Source: Ruminococcus sp. (lineage in GTDB: Bacteria; Bacillota; Clostridia; Oscillospirales; Ruminococcaceae). From it: a stretch of DNA of 33,989 nucleotides. This document shows positions 26,089-33,766 of this stretch, in pieces. The notes below the pieces were generated by a model. The model made no database searches. It worked only from the letters and a program-made list of their open reading frames with translations, and had not been told where the DNA came from. The DNA lies in contig JAJPYB010000011.1 in NCBI GenBank assembly GCA_021205185.1, positions 1 through 33,989 on the forward strand. Direction: 5' to 3'. Within the stretch, counting starts at the first letter, position 1; each line of letters begins with the position of its first letter. The position numbers were made by a program, and so were the translations under genes.

Positions 26089-26104
26089 GAAACCGTTTCG
26101 TTTC
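26089..26104. promoter_or_regulatory. Candidate MarR operator
   Basis: A perfect 11-bp palindrome GAAACCGTTTC (26089-26099) is followed by another GTTTC (26100-26104), just downstream of the marR -10 box at or near the transcription start. Position and symmetry suit autorepression. Binding by this MarR is inferred. Confidence 0.5.
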
Positions 26105-26108
26105 TAAC

Positions 26109-26137
26109 AATATAGCACACAAAAAAGCAAATGTCAA
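26109..26137 (-). promoter_or_regulatory. Promoter of the marR-ABC operon
   Basis: Minus-strand -35 TTGACA (26132-26137), 17-bp spacer, -10 TATATT (26109-26114). A 9-bp inverted repeat flanks it: caaggggat at 26135-26143 overlapping the -35, and atccccttg at 26063-26071 in the leader. Confidence 0.87.
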
Positions 26138-26145
26138 GGGGATTT

Positions 26146-26174
26146 TTGCATTTTTTTCAAGTTTGTGCTAAACT
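26146..26174 (+). promoter_or_regulatory. Possible queH promoter
   Basis: Plus-strand TTGCAT (26146-26151), 17-bp spacer, TAAACT (26169-26174). Both boxes are weak matches, but nothing better lies in the 173-base divergent region. Confidence 0.4.
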
Positions 26175-26206
26175 ATTAAAAAGAGTGAAAATGAGGTGAA
26201 AAAATT

Positions 26207-26824
26207 ATGAATTTCAGCAAAGAGCTGGAGGACATTATAGCGAGCATCGGCGACAAAAAGCCTACTCTTTTTCTGCACGCCTGCTGTGCGCCCTGCTCAA
26301 GCTATGTCCTGGAATATTTAAGCTCGCATTTTGATATAACTCTGTTTTTTTACAACCCGAACATTTTTCCCGCCGACGAATACAACAAGCGGCTGAATGA
26401 ACTCAAACGGCTTGTCAAGGAAATGGGACTGGATATAAAAATTATTGAAGGAGAATATAACTCAGACGAGTTTTTTGAAATTGCAAAGGGACTTGAAAAT
26501 CTCCCTGAGGGGGGCGAGCGGTGCAAAAAGTGCTACAGGCTAAGGCTTCAAAAGACAGCGCAACTTGCAAATAGTTTAGGGTACGATTACTTTTGCACAA
26601 CGCTCTCCATAAGCCCTTATAAAAACGCCGAATGGATAAACGAGATTGGTAACGCCTTGGCAGGCGAGCTAGAAGTTGATTTCCTGCCCAGCGATTTCAA
26701 GAAGAAAAACGGCTACAAGCGGAGCATTGAGCTATCAAGGGAATATAATTTATACAGACAAAATTTCTGCGGCTGTGTGTTTTCAAAGGCTAAAGCGGAA
26801 GAAAAAATTAAGCACGAAGGTTAA
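26207..26824 (+). CDS. queH: Epoxyqueuosine reductase QueH
   Basis: Last step of queuosine synthesis on tRNA: reduces epoxyqueuosine to queuosine, as an unrelated replacement for QueG. The 205 residues fit the QueH (former DUF208) family. Conserved cysteines are visible: H24-x-C26-C27-x-x-C30 in LHACCAPCSS, C106/C109 in ERCKKCYRLRL, and C188/C190 in NFCGCVFS. Also seen: YNPNIFPADEY, YFCTTLSISPYK and DFKKKNGYKRSIELS. GAGGTGAA lies about 8 bases before the ATG. It is the only clear plus-strand gene, divergent from marR and convergent with the arg operon. No other queuosine gene is in the window. Confidence 0.96.
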   Translation: MNFSKELEDIIASIGDKKPTLFLHACCAPCSSYVLEYLSSHFDITLFFYNPNIFPADEYNKRLNELKRLVKEMGLDIKIIEGEYNSDEFFEIAKGLENLPEGGERCKKCYRLRLQKTAQLANSLGYDYFCTTLSISPYKNAEWINEIGNALAGELEVDFLPSDFKKKNGYKRSIELSREYNLYRQNFCGCVFSKAKAEEKIKHEG

Positions 26825-26846
26825 TTAAAGCCTTCGTGCTTTTTGT
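26801..26846. terminator. Bidirectional terminator between queH and the arg operon
   Basis: A perfect 11-bp stem (aagcacgaagg at 26810-26820, ccttcgtgctt at 26831-26841). On the plus strand T follows (26840-26844) for queH. On the minus strand AATTTTTTC follows for the arg operon. Its left arm encodes the last three residues of QueH. Confidence 0.9.
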
Positions 26847-26981
26847 TTATTTCTCCTCCAGTTTATCAAACAAAGCGTCGGCGCTATCAAAGACAGGCTG
26901 CTTGCCTGAAGCTATATTCGCCTTAACCTCGCCAATTTCATCTCTGAGGTCGTTTAAATACTTTTTTGGATAGGCAGTCAT
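26847..26981 (-). CDS. 44-residue protein at the end of the arg operon, function unknown
   Basis: I do not recognise a family. The start ATG directly follows the argF stop (TAG-ATG), with GAGGAA in the argF tail as ribosome site, so it is translationally coupled. The product starts MTAYPKKYLNDLRDEIGE, is charged and mostly helical, and ends in SGKQPVFDSADALFDKLEEK. That ending (small residue-Gly, then a short acidic helix) recalls the C-terminus of small antitoxins of the RelB/ParD type, but there is no DNA-binding N-terminus and no toxin beside it. It may be a microprotein acting on an arg enzyme, a remnant, or a regulator. It stops just before the shared terminator. Confidence 0.7.
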   Translation of the reverse strand: MTAYPKKYLNDLRDEIGEVKANIASGKQPVFDSADALFDKLEEK

Positions 26982-27902
26982 CTATTCTTCCTCGCTGTCC
27001 TTCATGCAAAGCACCATAACTGCCTTTTGTGCATGAAGTCTGTTTTCTGCTTCCTCGAAGATTTCATCAGCGTGAGCTTCAAAAACCTCGTTGGTGATTT
27101 CTTCTCCTCTGTGAGCCGGCAGGCAATGCTGAACCATACAATCAGCGTTTGCAACGCTCATCAGCTCGTCGTTTACCTGATAGCCGTCAAATGCAACCTT
27201 GCGCTTAGCGGTTTCCTCCTCTTGTCCCATAGATGTCCAGACGTCTGTGAAAATAACGTCTGCGCCCTTTGCGGCTTCAAGCGGAATATCTGTCATACTG
27301 AACTTGTCAGCATACTGCTTTGTAAATTCCAAAACTGAATCGTCGGGCTGATAATCCTTCGGACAAGCGACCGAAACCTCCATTCCGACCTTCAAGCCGC
27401 CGACAATAAGCGAATTAGCCATATTATTTCCGTCGCCGATATAGCACATTTTAAGTCCGTCGAAGCGACCCTTAAATTCCCTGATGGTCATAAGGTCGGC
27501 AAGCACCTGACAAGGATGACAAAAATCAGTCAGTCCGTTGATTACTGGAATTGAACCGTACTCGGCTAAGTCCTCGACCTCCTTTTGCTCGAAGGTTCTT
27601 ATCATAATTCCGTCGATGTAGCGTGAGAGAACTCTAGCTGTGTCCTGAACAGGCTCGCCTCTTCCGATCTGTAAATCCCTGTTTGAAAGGAACAGTGCCT
27701 GACCACCAAGCTGATACATTCCCGTTTCAAAAGAAACTCTGGTTCTGGTTGACGACTTCTGAAAAATCATTCCAAGCGTTTTTCCCTTCAAAACGTGATG
27801 CTCGATTCCGTTTTTGTTTTCGTACTTTAGCTGGTCTGCCAAATTTAAAATCTCAATAATCTCTTCCTTTGAGAGATCCAGCATTTTCAGTAAATTCTTC
27901 AT
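26982..27902 (-). CDS. argF: Ornithine carbamoyltransferase
   Basis: Makes citrulline from ornithine and carbamoyl phosphate. The 306-residue form is of normal length. Visible: carbamoyl-phosphate loop QKSSTRTRVSFE (S51-T52-R53-T54-R55), DFCHPCQVLADL (H129, Q132), FTDVWTSMGQE (ornithine SMG loop) and HCLPAHRGEEI with C260. The frame reaches 8 codons upstream, but AAGGAGATAATAACA precedes the ATG at 27902 that begins MKNLLKMLDLS, the usual family start. 13 bases follow argD. Confidence 0.97.
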   Translation of the reverse strand: MKNLLKMLDLSKEEIIEILNLADQLKYENKNGIEHHVLKGKTLGMIFQKSSTRTRVSFETGMYQLGGQALFLSNRDLQIGRGEPVQDTARVLSRYIDGIMIRTFEQKEVEDLAEYGSIPVINGLTDFCHPCQVLADLMTIREFKGRFDGLKMCYIGDGNNMANSLIVGGLKVGMEVSVACPKDYQPDDSVLEFTKQYADKFSMTDIPLEAAKGADVIFTDVWTSMGQEEETAKRKVAFDGYQVNDELMSVANADCMVQHCLPAHRGEEITNEVFEAHADEIFEEAENRLHAQKAVMVLCMKDSEEE

Positions 27903-27915
27903 TGTTATTATCTCC

Positions 27916-29097
27916 TTATCTGTCAAGTATATTTTTTAAAATCTTAATTCCCTTATCGATTTCCTGCTTGCTTATTGTAAGCGGCGGCAAAAGTCTTACC
28001 TTGTCCTTTGCGGTGAGGACTAATAGTCCGTTATCAAGACAGGTCTTTGCTACATCTGCGGCATTTTTGGTCTTTAGCCTGATTCCAATCATCAAGCCCA
28101 TTCCGTCAACGCCTTCAACTTCATCTATCTTTTCAAGCTCGCTCTTGAAGTATTCGCCCTTTTTGGAAACCTCGTCCAGAAAGCCGCTTGCTAAAACCTT
28201 GCTTAAAACGACGTTTCCTCCGGCACAGCTTATCGGATTTCCGCCGAAGGTAGAGCCATGTGTTCCCTTTGATAAAACGTCGCAGCATTTTTCGTCCGCC
28301 ATACAGACGCCAATCGGTACACCGCCAGCCAAGCCTTTAGCGAGAGTTGTAATGTTCGGCTTTACGTTATAGTTTTCGCTTGCCAAGAATTTTCCCGTTC
28401 TACCAACGCCAGTCTGAACCTCGTCGCAAATGGTTAATATATCTCTCTTTTCGCATTCTGAAAAGATAGCGTTTACAAATTCCTTCTCAAGCGGTATAAC
28501 GCCGCCCTCGCCCTGGATGCACTCAAACATCACGGCGCAGACTTTATTTTCATAAGTGTTAAGCTTTTCCTTGAGGTCGACTATATCGTTTGCCTTTACG
28601 TTTACAAAGCCTCCGACGAACGGGAAAAAGTAGTTGTGGAAAGCCTCCTGCCCTGTCGCTGAAAGAGTTGCTATCGTTCTGCCGTGAAAGCTATTTTCTA
28701 GAGTGATTATAATATTACGCTCCGCCTGCTTGCCGTACTTGTCGAAGCTATACTTCCTTGCAAGCTTTATAGCGCACTCGTTAGCTTCAGCACCTGAATT
28801 TCCATAAAACAGCTTCTGATATCCCGTGGCGGTTGTAAGCCTTTCGGCAAAGTCGCTTGAGGTCTTTGTGTAGTAATAGTTTGAAGTGTGCTGAACGGCG
28901 TGAGCCTGTGAAGAAATTGCATTCGCCCAGTCGACGTCGCAAAAGCCTAAGCTGTTTACGCCAATTCCCGAGCCGAAATCTATGTACTCCTTTTTATCCT
29001 CGTCAACGGCTACGCAGCCGCTTCCCTTTTCCAGCACGATGTCAAACCTGCCGTAAGTCGGCATAACGTGCATATTGTGCTTTTCTATTGTATTCAT
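27916..29097 (-). CDS. argD: Acetylornithine aminotransferase
   Basis: PLP enzyme that converts N-acetylglutamate semialdehyde to N-acetylornithine with glutamate. The 393-residue form is typical. Visible: FGSGIGVNSLG, YGNSGAEANECAIKLARKY, NSFHGRTIATLSATGQ, ICDEVQTGVGRTG with D225, TTLAKGLAGGVPIG with the PLP lysine K254, and HGSTFGGNPISCAGG. The frame extends 23 codons upstream into argB, but the ATG at 29097 begins the family start MNTIEKHNMHVMPTYGR; AAAGG lies 9 bases before it. It may also serve in lysine synthesis (inference from family). Confidence 0.96.
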   Translation of the reverse strand: MNTIEKHNMHVMPTYGRFDIVLEKGSGCVAVDEDKKEYIDFGSGIGVNSLGFCDVDWANAISSQAHAVQHTSNYYYTKTSSDFAERLTTATGYQKLFYGNSGAEANECAIKLARKYSFDKYGKQAERNIIITLENSFHGRTIATLSATGQEAFHNYFFPFVGGFVNVKANDIVDLKEKLNTYENKVCAVMFECIQGEGGVIPLEKEFVNAIFSECEKRDILTICDEVQTGVGRTGKFLASENYNVKPNITTLAKGLAGGVPIGVCMADEKCCDVLSKGTHGSTFGGNPISCAGGNVVLSKVLASGFLDEVSKKGEYFKSELEKIDEVEGVDGMGLMIGIRLKTKNAADVAKTCLDNGLLVLTAKDKVRLLPPLTISKQEIDKGIKILKNILDR

Positions 29098-29122
29098 TCC
29101 CTCATACCTTTCGATTGTTACT

Positions 29123-29983
29123 TTACATAAACTGCGTTCCGACGCCTTCACTTGACAAAAGCTCAATCAGAATCGAGTGAGGCACTCTTCCGTCGATTAT
29201 GCAGGTTTTCTTAACTCCTCGTCTTACAGCTTCAACGCAGCAGTCGATTTTTGGAATCATACCGCCGCTTATGATTCCTGCCTTTTTAAGATATGGAACC
29301 TCAGAAACATTGACCTCCGGGATAAGCGTTGAATCGTCGTTTTTGTCCTCTAAAAGTCCTGCAATATCCGTCATAAGAATTAAATTTTCCGCCCTCAGGC
29401 AGGAAGCAATTCTAGCCGCCGCAGTATCGGCGTTTATATTGTAGGTCTGACCGTTTTCGCTTGTAGCGACAGTCGAAATAACAGGGATATATCCGTTTGA
29501 AATAGCGTCGAGAATCGGCTTCGTGGTAACTCTTTTGATTTCACCGACATAGCCTAAATCTGTATCGCCCTGCTTTTTCTCAGCAACAAGTATTCCGCCG
29601 TCGATTCCGCAAAGTCCTAATGCCTGACCGCCGTGAAGCTCGATATTTGAAACAAGCTCTTTGTTTACCTTTCCTGCCAGAACCATTTTAACTATATCTA
29701 TCGTTTCCTCGTCGGTATAGCGAAGTCCGTTAATGAAGGTGGATTTAATTCCTACCCTATCAAGCATAGTATTTATTTCAGGTCCGCCGCCGTGAACTAA
29801 GACGACGTTGATTCCGACAGCCGCAAGCAACACAATATCGCTCATCACTGCTTCCTTTAAAATCTCGTTTGTCATTGCGTTTCCGCCGTATTTTACTACA
29901 ACTATCTTGTTGTGGTATTTCTGAAGGTACGGCAAAGCGTCAATAAGCACCTTTGTACGAGTATAGTTTGAAATCTGTTCCAT
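29123..29983 (-). CDS. argB: N-acetylglutamate kinase
   Basis: Phosphorylates N-acetylglutamate, the usual control point of the cyclic arginine pathway. The 286 residues match the arginine-sensitive family. Visible: VVVKYGGNAM with K31, VLVHGGGPEIN, NINADTAAARIASCLRAE, LLEDKNDDSTLI, and KAGIISGGMIPKI. About 25 residues precede the kinase core (SNYTRTKVLIDALPYLQKYH), the extra helix that in known arginine-inhibited enzymes builds the hexamer. AAAGGGAAG precedes the ATG. Confidence 0.97.
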   Translation of the reverse strand: MEQISNYTRTKVLIDALPYLQKYHNKIVVVKYGGNAMTNEILKEAVMSDIVLLAAVGINVVLVHGGGPEINTMLDRVGIKSTFINGLRYTDEETIDIVKMVLAGKVNKELVSNIELHGGQALGLCGIDGGILVAEKKQGDTDLGYVGEIKRVTTKPILDAISNGYIPVISTVATSENGQTYNINADTAAARIASCLRAENLILMTDIAGLLEDKNDDSTLIPEVNVSEVPYLKKAGIISGGMIPKIDCCVEAVRRGVKKTCIIDGRVPHSILIELLSSEGVGTQFM

Positions 29984-30006
29984 TTTACATCTTCCCTTTC
30001 AGAAAT

Positions 30007-31263
30007 TTATGTACGGTAATCTCCGTTAATTTTTACGTAATCATAGGTGAGGTCGCAGCCCCATGCAGTAGCCTTGCCTTGTCCATCGCCGACAGAAATA
30101 TTAACCAGAATTTCGTCGCTTGAAAGCGCCTTAGCAGCTAGCTCCTCAGAAAATTCAATTCCGGCGCCGTTTTTGCAAACGTCAATCATAGCGTAATCAG
30201 AGCCGATTGAAACGTCCACTTTATTTATATCAAATTCAGCGTCCGCATAGCCGACAGCGCACAAAATTCTTCCCCAGTTTGCGTCCTCGCCAAAAACTGC
30301 TGCCTTAAAAAGCGACGAGCAGATAACGCTCTTGGCGATAGTCTTAGCGGTTTTATTGTCAGCCGCTCCGCTTACCGTGCATTCGATAAGCTTGGTTGCG
30401 CCCTCGCCGTCCTTTGCAAGCATTCGGGTCAGGTTCATCATTACAATGTACAGCGCCTGCTTGAAGACCTTGAAATCATCATTATCCGAGGTAATTTCTT
30501 CGTTTCCTGCCAAACCGCTTGACATCAAAGCTACCATATCGTTTGTAGATTGGTCGCCGTCAATAGAAAGGCAGTTATAGGTGACGTCGACAACCTCGCT
30601 TAAAGCCTTTTGCAGCATATCGGTAGAAACGGCGCAGTCGGTTGTGATAAAGTTAAGCGTTGTCGCCATATTCGGGTGAATCATACCGCTGCCCTTTGCC
30701 ATTCCGCCAAGGTGGCAGGTGCTTTTGCCAATTTTAAATTCAACAGCTACCTGCTTTGGAAAGGTATCGGTTGTCATAATGGCCGTTGCAGCCGCATCGT
30801 TATTTGACCGACAAAGTCCTAAGACAAGAGAAGGCATTGCCTTTTCAATAGGCTCGATGGGTAAAATTTGCCCGATAACGCCAGTAGAAGCTACAATTAC
30901 CTCCTCGGGCTTACAGTTAAGGGAAGCCGCTGCAAGCTCGCACATTTTAAGTGCCTTTTGCTCTCCGTCGGCGTTACAGGTATTTGCGTTTTTGGAGTTT
31001 GCAATTACGGCTTTTGCCTTGCCGCCGGTGGCCGCAAGATTTTTCCTTGTAACTGTAATTGGCGCGCCCTTTACCTTATTTTGAGTATAAACTGCCGCAG
31101 CATTACAAAGAGCGTCCGACGAAATCAGCGCAAGGTCGTTTTTCTTAGTTGGATTTTCTTTAATGCCTGCGTAAACGCCGCTCGCTTTAAAGCCGTTTGC
31201 GGCGCACACTCCGCCGTCAATGTATTTATACCCTTCAAAATTTTTAAATGAAATACTTTTCAT
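30007..31263 (-). CDS. argJ: Glutamate N-acetyltransferase / amino-acid acetyltransferase
   Basis: Transfers acetyl from N-acetylornithine to glutamate, recycling the acetyl group; bifunctional forms also use acetyl-CoA. The 418 residues are the full precursor, which cuts itself into two subunits. The cut site is visible in KGSGMIHPNMATTLNF, between A200 and the nucleophile T201. Other motifs: SSDALCNAAAVYTQNKVKGAP, IVASTGVIGQ, CLSIDGDQSTND and AVFGEDANWGRI. The C-terminus carries TYDYVKINGDYRT. AGGAGAG precedes the ATG. Presence of ArgJ means no ArgE is needed for the main flux. Confidence 0.98.
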   Translation of the reverse strand: MKSISFKNFEGYKYIDGGVCAANGFKASGVYAGIKENPTKKNDLALISSDALCNAAAVYTQNKVKGAPITVTRKNLAATGGKAKAVIANSKNANTCNADGEQKALKMCELAAASLNCKPEEVIVASTGVIGQILPIEPIEKAMPSLVLGLCRSNNDAAATAIMTTDTFPKQVAVEFKIGKSTCHLGGMAKGSGMIHPNMATTLNFITTDCAVSTDMLQKALSEVVDVTYNCLSIDGDQSTNDMVALMSSGLAGNEEITSDNDDFKVFKQALYIVMMNLTRMLAKDGEGATKLIECTVSGAADNKTAKTIAKSVICSSLFKAAVFGEDANWGRILCAVGYADAEFDINKVDVSIGSDYAMIDVCKNGAGIEFSEELAAKALSSDEILVNISVGDGQGKATAWGCDLTYDYVKINGDYRT

Positions 31264-31275
31264 ATTTCTCTCCTG

Positions 31276-32229
31276 TTAAACAAGTCCTGTGCTCTCATCA
31301 ATTCCCAGCATAATGTTCATACATTGCACAGCAGCTCCGCTTGCGCCCTTACCTAAATTATCAAGACGTGAGCAAAGCAAAACCTGCTCATCGTTTCCAA
31401 GCACAAAAATCTGCATATTATTAGTACCGGCGAGCGTATTTGCCGCCAGAAAACCGTCAGGCAAAGTAACGCTTCCGCCCATTTCCATAACCTTGACAAA
31501 GCGCTCGTTTTTGTAATGCTCGCTTAAAATCTCATAGAAATCCTTTAGGGTCGGCTTATTTTTCAGCGTTCTTGTCTGAATCGGTACGCTTACAACCATT
31601 CCGCTGTAATAGTCGTCAACGATTGGATTAAACATCGGCGGAAAGTCAAGTCCGCAGATTTTCTGCATCTCAGGCAGGTGCTTGTGGCTCTGCGACAAAG
31701 CGTACTGCCGTGGTGAGAAGCACTCATATGGCTTATTATCGCCTTCGAGTACGGCAATCATTTTCTTGCCGCCGCCTGAATAGCCTGAAACTGCGTGGCT
31801 TGTCACAGGATAGTCGGTCGGGATAATTTTAGCTTGAACTAACGGATAAACAATGGAAATAAATCCGCTTGCATAACAGCCTGGAACGGCAACTCTTTTT
31901 GAGACTTTGATTTTTTCTCTATGCTCGCTTGAAAGCTCTGGGAATCCGTATGCCCAGTCGGGATTTGTCCTGTGAGCGGTTGAAGCGTCAATGATTTTTG
32001 TGTGGTCGTTGTCCTTATCAATCAGCGTTACCGCTTCTTTGGCGGCAGCGTCAGGCAGGCACAAAAAGGTTATATCAGACTCGTTTATAAGTCTTGCTCG
32101 CTCGAGCGTATCCTTTCTTTTATCCTCGTCAATAAGCAGCAGCTCGAGGTCGTCACGATTTTGAAATCTCTCGTAAATTTTAAGGCCTGTGGTTCCCTCT
32201 TTGCCGTCAATAAATATCTTTGTCTTCAT
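31276..32229 (-). CDS. argC: N-acetyl-gamma-glutamyl-phosphate reductase (short type)
   Basis: Reduces N-acetylglutamyl phosphate to the semialdehyde with NADPH. The 317 residues and the N-terminus MKTKIFIDGKEGTTGLKIYER mark the shorter type 2 family. The catalytic C118 is in VAVPGCYASGF; also seen are IIDASTAHRTNPDWAYGFPE, SHAVSGYSGGGKKM and the histidine region SHKHLPEM. It starts 3 bases after argH and its ribosome site is weak, so it is probably translated by coupling to argH. Confidence 0.97.
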   Translation of the reverse strand: MKTKIFIDGKEGTTGLKIYERFQNRDDLELLLIDEDKRKDTLERARLINESDITFLCLPDAAAKEAVTLIDKDNDHTKIIDASTAHRTNPDWAYGFPELSSEHREKIKVSKRVAVPGCYASGFISIVYPLVQAKIIPTDYPVTSHAVSGYSGGGKKMIAVLEGDNKPYECFSPRQYALSQSHKHLPEMQKICGLDFPPMFNPIVDDYYSGMVVSVPIQTRTLKNKPTLKDFYEILSEHYKNERFVKVMEMGGSVTLPDGFLAANTLAGTNNMQIFVLGNDEQVLLCSRLDNLGKGASGAAVQCMNIMLGIDESTGLV

Positions 32230-32232
32230 ATT

Positions 32233-33618
32233 CTATTTCTCATCCTGTTCGTTTAGGAAATTCTTTATATATAAAAGTTGCTCTTTAACGCACTCGGGAG
32301 CAGGGCCGCCCTGAGATTTTCTTTGCATAACGCAGGTATCGAGCGAAATAGCTTCGTAAACGTCGTCGGAAAACTTGTCGCTGAGCTTTTTATATTCTTC
32401 AAGCGGCAGAGCTTCAAGAGTAGTGTCAAGCGATATACATCTTGCTACTAATGTTCCGGTAATTTTATAAGCGTCCCTGAATGGCATACCCTTTTTTACA
32501 AGATAGTCGGCACAATCGGTAGCGTTAATAAATCCCTTTGCAGCAGCCGCTCTCATATTGTCCTTTAAAACGGTCATGGTTTCAAGCATTGGAATAAAAG
32601 TGCTTATACAAAGCTTTACTGTATCTACTGCGTCAAAAATAGCTTCCTTATCCTCCTGCATATCCTTATTGTAAGCAAGTGGGAGGTTTTTCATCATATC
32701 TAAAAGAGTGTTCAGATCGCCGTAAACTCTTGCCGTTTTACCTCTTATAAGCTCGGTAACGTCAGGGTTTTTCTTTTGCGGCATTATGCTTGAGCCTGTC
32801 GAATATGCGTCGTCAAGCTCTACAAACTTAAACTCCCACGAGCACCACATAACTATCTCTTCAGAAAAGCGTGAAAGGTGCATCATTAAAATTGAAATTG
32901 CGCTTGCAAGCTCTATACAAAAATCCCTGTCGGAAACTCCGTCGAGCGAATTTTGACAAACCTCGGAAAAGCCTAAAAGGTCGCAAACACGCTGTCTGTC
33001 AATAGGATATGTAGTTCCGGCAAGCGCACCAGAGCCAAGCGGCATTCTGTCGGTTCTTTTATATGTATCGTTTAATCTTTCGTAATCACGGCACAGCATA
33101 TTGGCATAAGCTGAGAGATGATGAGCTAAGGTTATAGGCTGCGCTCTTTGAAGATGAGTGTAGCCCGGCATTACCGTATCGAGATTATTCTCAGCTATCT
33201 CAACGATTGTGTTTATAAGCTTCTTTACAAGCGACTTTATCTCGACAATCTCATCTCTTAAATACATTCTTATGTCAAGAGCCACCTGATCGTTTCTGCT
33301 TCTCGCTGTATGAAGTCTTTTTCCTGCGTCGCCTATTCTCTTTGTAAGCTCCGCTTCAACAAACATATGAACATCCTCAGCGTTAGGGTCGAACTCGAGC
33401 GCTCCGCTGTCGAGGTCGTTTAGGATTCCGTTTAAGCCGTCTATAATCTTCTTGCTGTCCGCCGTATCGATTATACCGCACTCTGCAAGCATTGTTGCGT
33501 GAGCGATTGAACCCTTGATGTCGTGGCGGTACATTCTTGCGTCAAATTTAATCGACGAATTGAAATCGTTCACACGACTGTCTATTTCTTTTGAAAATCT
33601 TCCTGCCCACATCGGCAT
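32233..33618 (-). CDS. argH: Argininosuccinate lyase
   Basis: Splits argininosuccinate into arginine and fumarate. The 461 residues match the family. Visible: MWAGRFSKEIDSRVNDFNSS at the start, ARSRNDQVALDIRMYLR, PGYTHLQRAQPITLAHH with H155, MPLGSGALAGTTYPIDR, and the fumarase-superfamily loop STGSSIMPQKKNPD with S276/S277. AGGAGA lies 8 bases before the ATG. A 148-base gap with a heptamer repeat and a hairpin separates it from argG. Confidence 0.98.
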   Translation of the reverse strand: MPMWAGRFSKEIDSRVNDFNSSIKFDARMYRHDIKGSIAHATMLAECGIIDTADSKKIIDGLNGILNDLDSGALEFDPNAEDVHMFVEAELTKRIGDAGKRLHTARSRNDQVALDIRMYLRDEIVEIKSLVKKLINTIVEIAENNLDTVMPGYTHLQRAQPITLAHHLSAYANMLCRDYERLNDTYKRTDRMPLGSGALAGTTYPIDRQRVCDLLGFSEVCQNSLDGVSDRDFCIELASAISILMMHLSRFSEEIVMWCSWEFKFVELDDAYSTGSSIMPQKKNPDVTELIRGKTARVYGDLNTLLDMMKNLPLAYNKDMQEDKEAIFDAVDTVKLCISTFIPMLETMTVLKDNMRAAAAKGFINATDCADYLVKKGMPFRDAYKITGTLVARCISLDTTLEALPLEEYKKLSDKFSDDVYEAISLDTCVMQRKSQGGPAPECVKEQLLYIKNFLNEQDEK

Positions 33619-33674
33619 AATAAATCTCTCCTTGCAGTGTTTCTTCAGTAGCTTTTTTAAAGCTCTTTAAAAAG

Positions 33675-33705
33675 TCTATAAGGGCAGCCGATATAGAACT
33701 GCCCT
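33675..33705 (-). terminator. Possible attenuator or weak terminator between argG and argH
   Basis: Seven-bp stem (agggcag at 33681-33687 with ctgccct at 33699-33705), with a T-run on the minus strand only about 7 bases after the stem (GACTTTTT). No convincing promoter lies between it and argH, so full termination here is unlikely unless argH has a weak own promoter. Confidence 0.35.
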
Positions 33706-33747
33706 GATAGGTGATAGTTAATAGTTGATAGTGGATAGTTGATAGTT
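33706..33747. repeat. Six tandem heptamers in the argG-argH gap
   Basis: Six adjacent 7-bp units: GATAGGT, GATAGTT, AATAGTT, GATAGTG, GATAGTT, GATAGTT. The last two overlap the left arm (33736-33744) of a 9-bp inverted repeat whose right arm, tatcaacta at 33761-33769, contains the argG stop codon. Confidence 0.85.
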
Positions 33748-33766
33748 ATCCATTTTCCATTATCAA

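Noticed and set aside
26847-26981. Complete type II toxin-antitoxin system after argF
   Set aside because: Only a C-terminal resemblance to antitoxins is visible; there is no adjacent toxin and no DNA-binding N-terminus.
27869-28372. 167-codon plus-strand open frame
   Set aside because: Antisense of argD and the argF start; Ser/Pro-rich shadow without motif.
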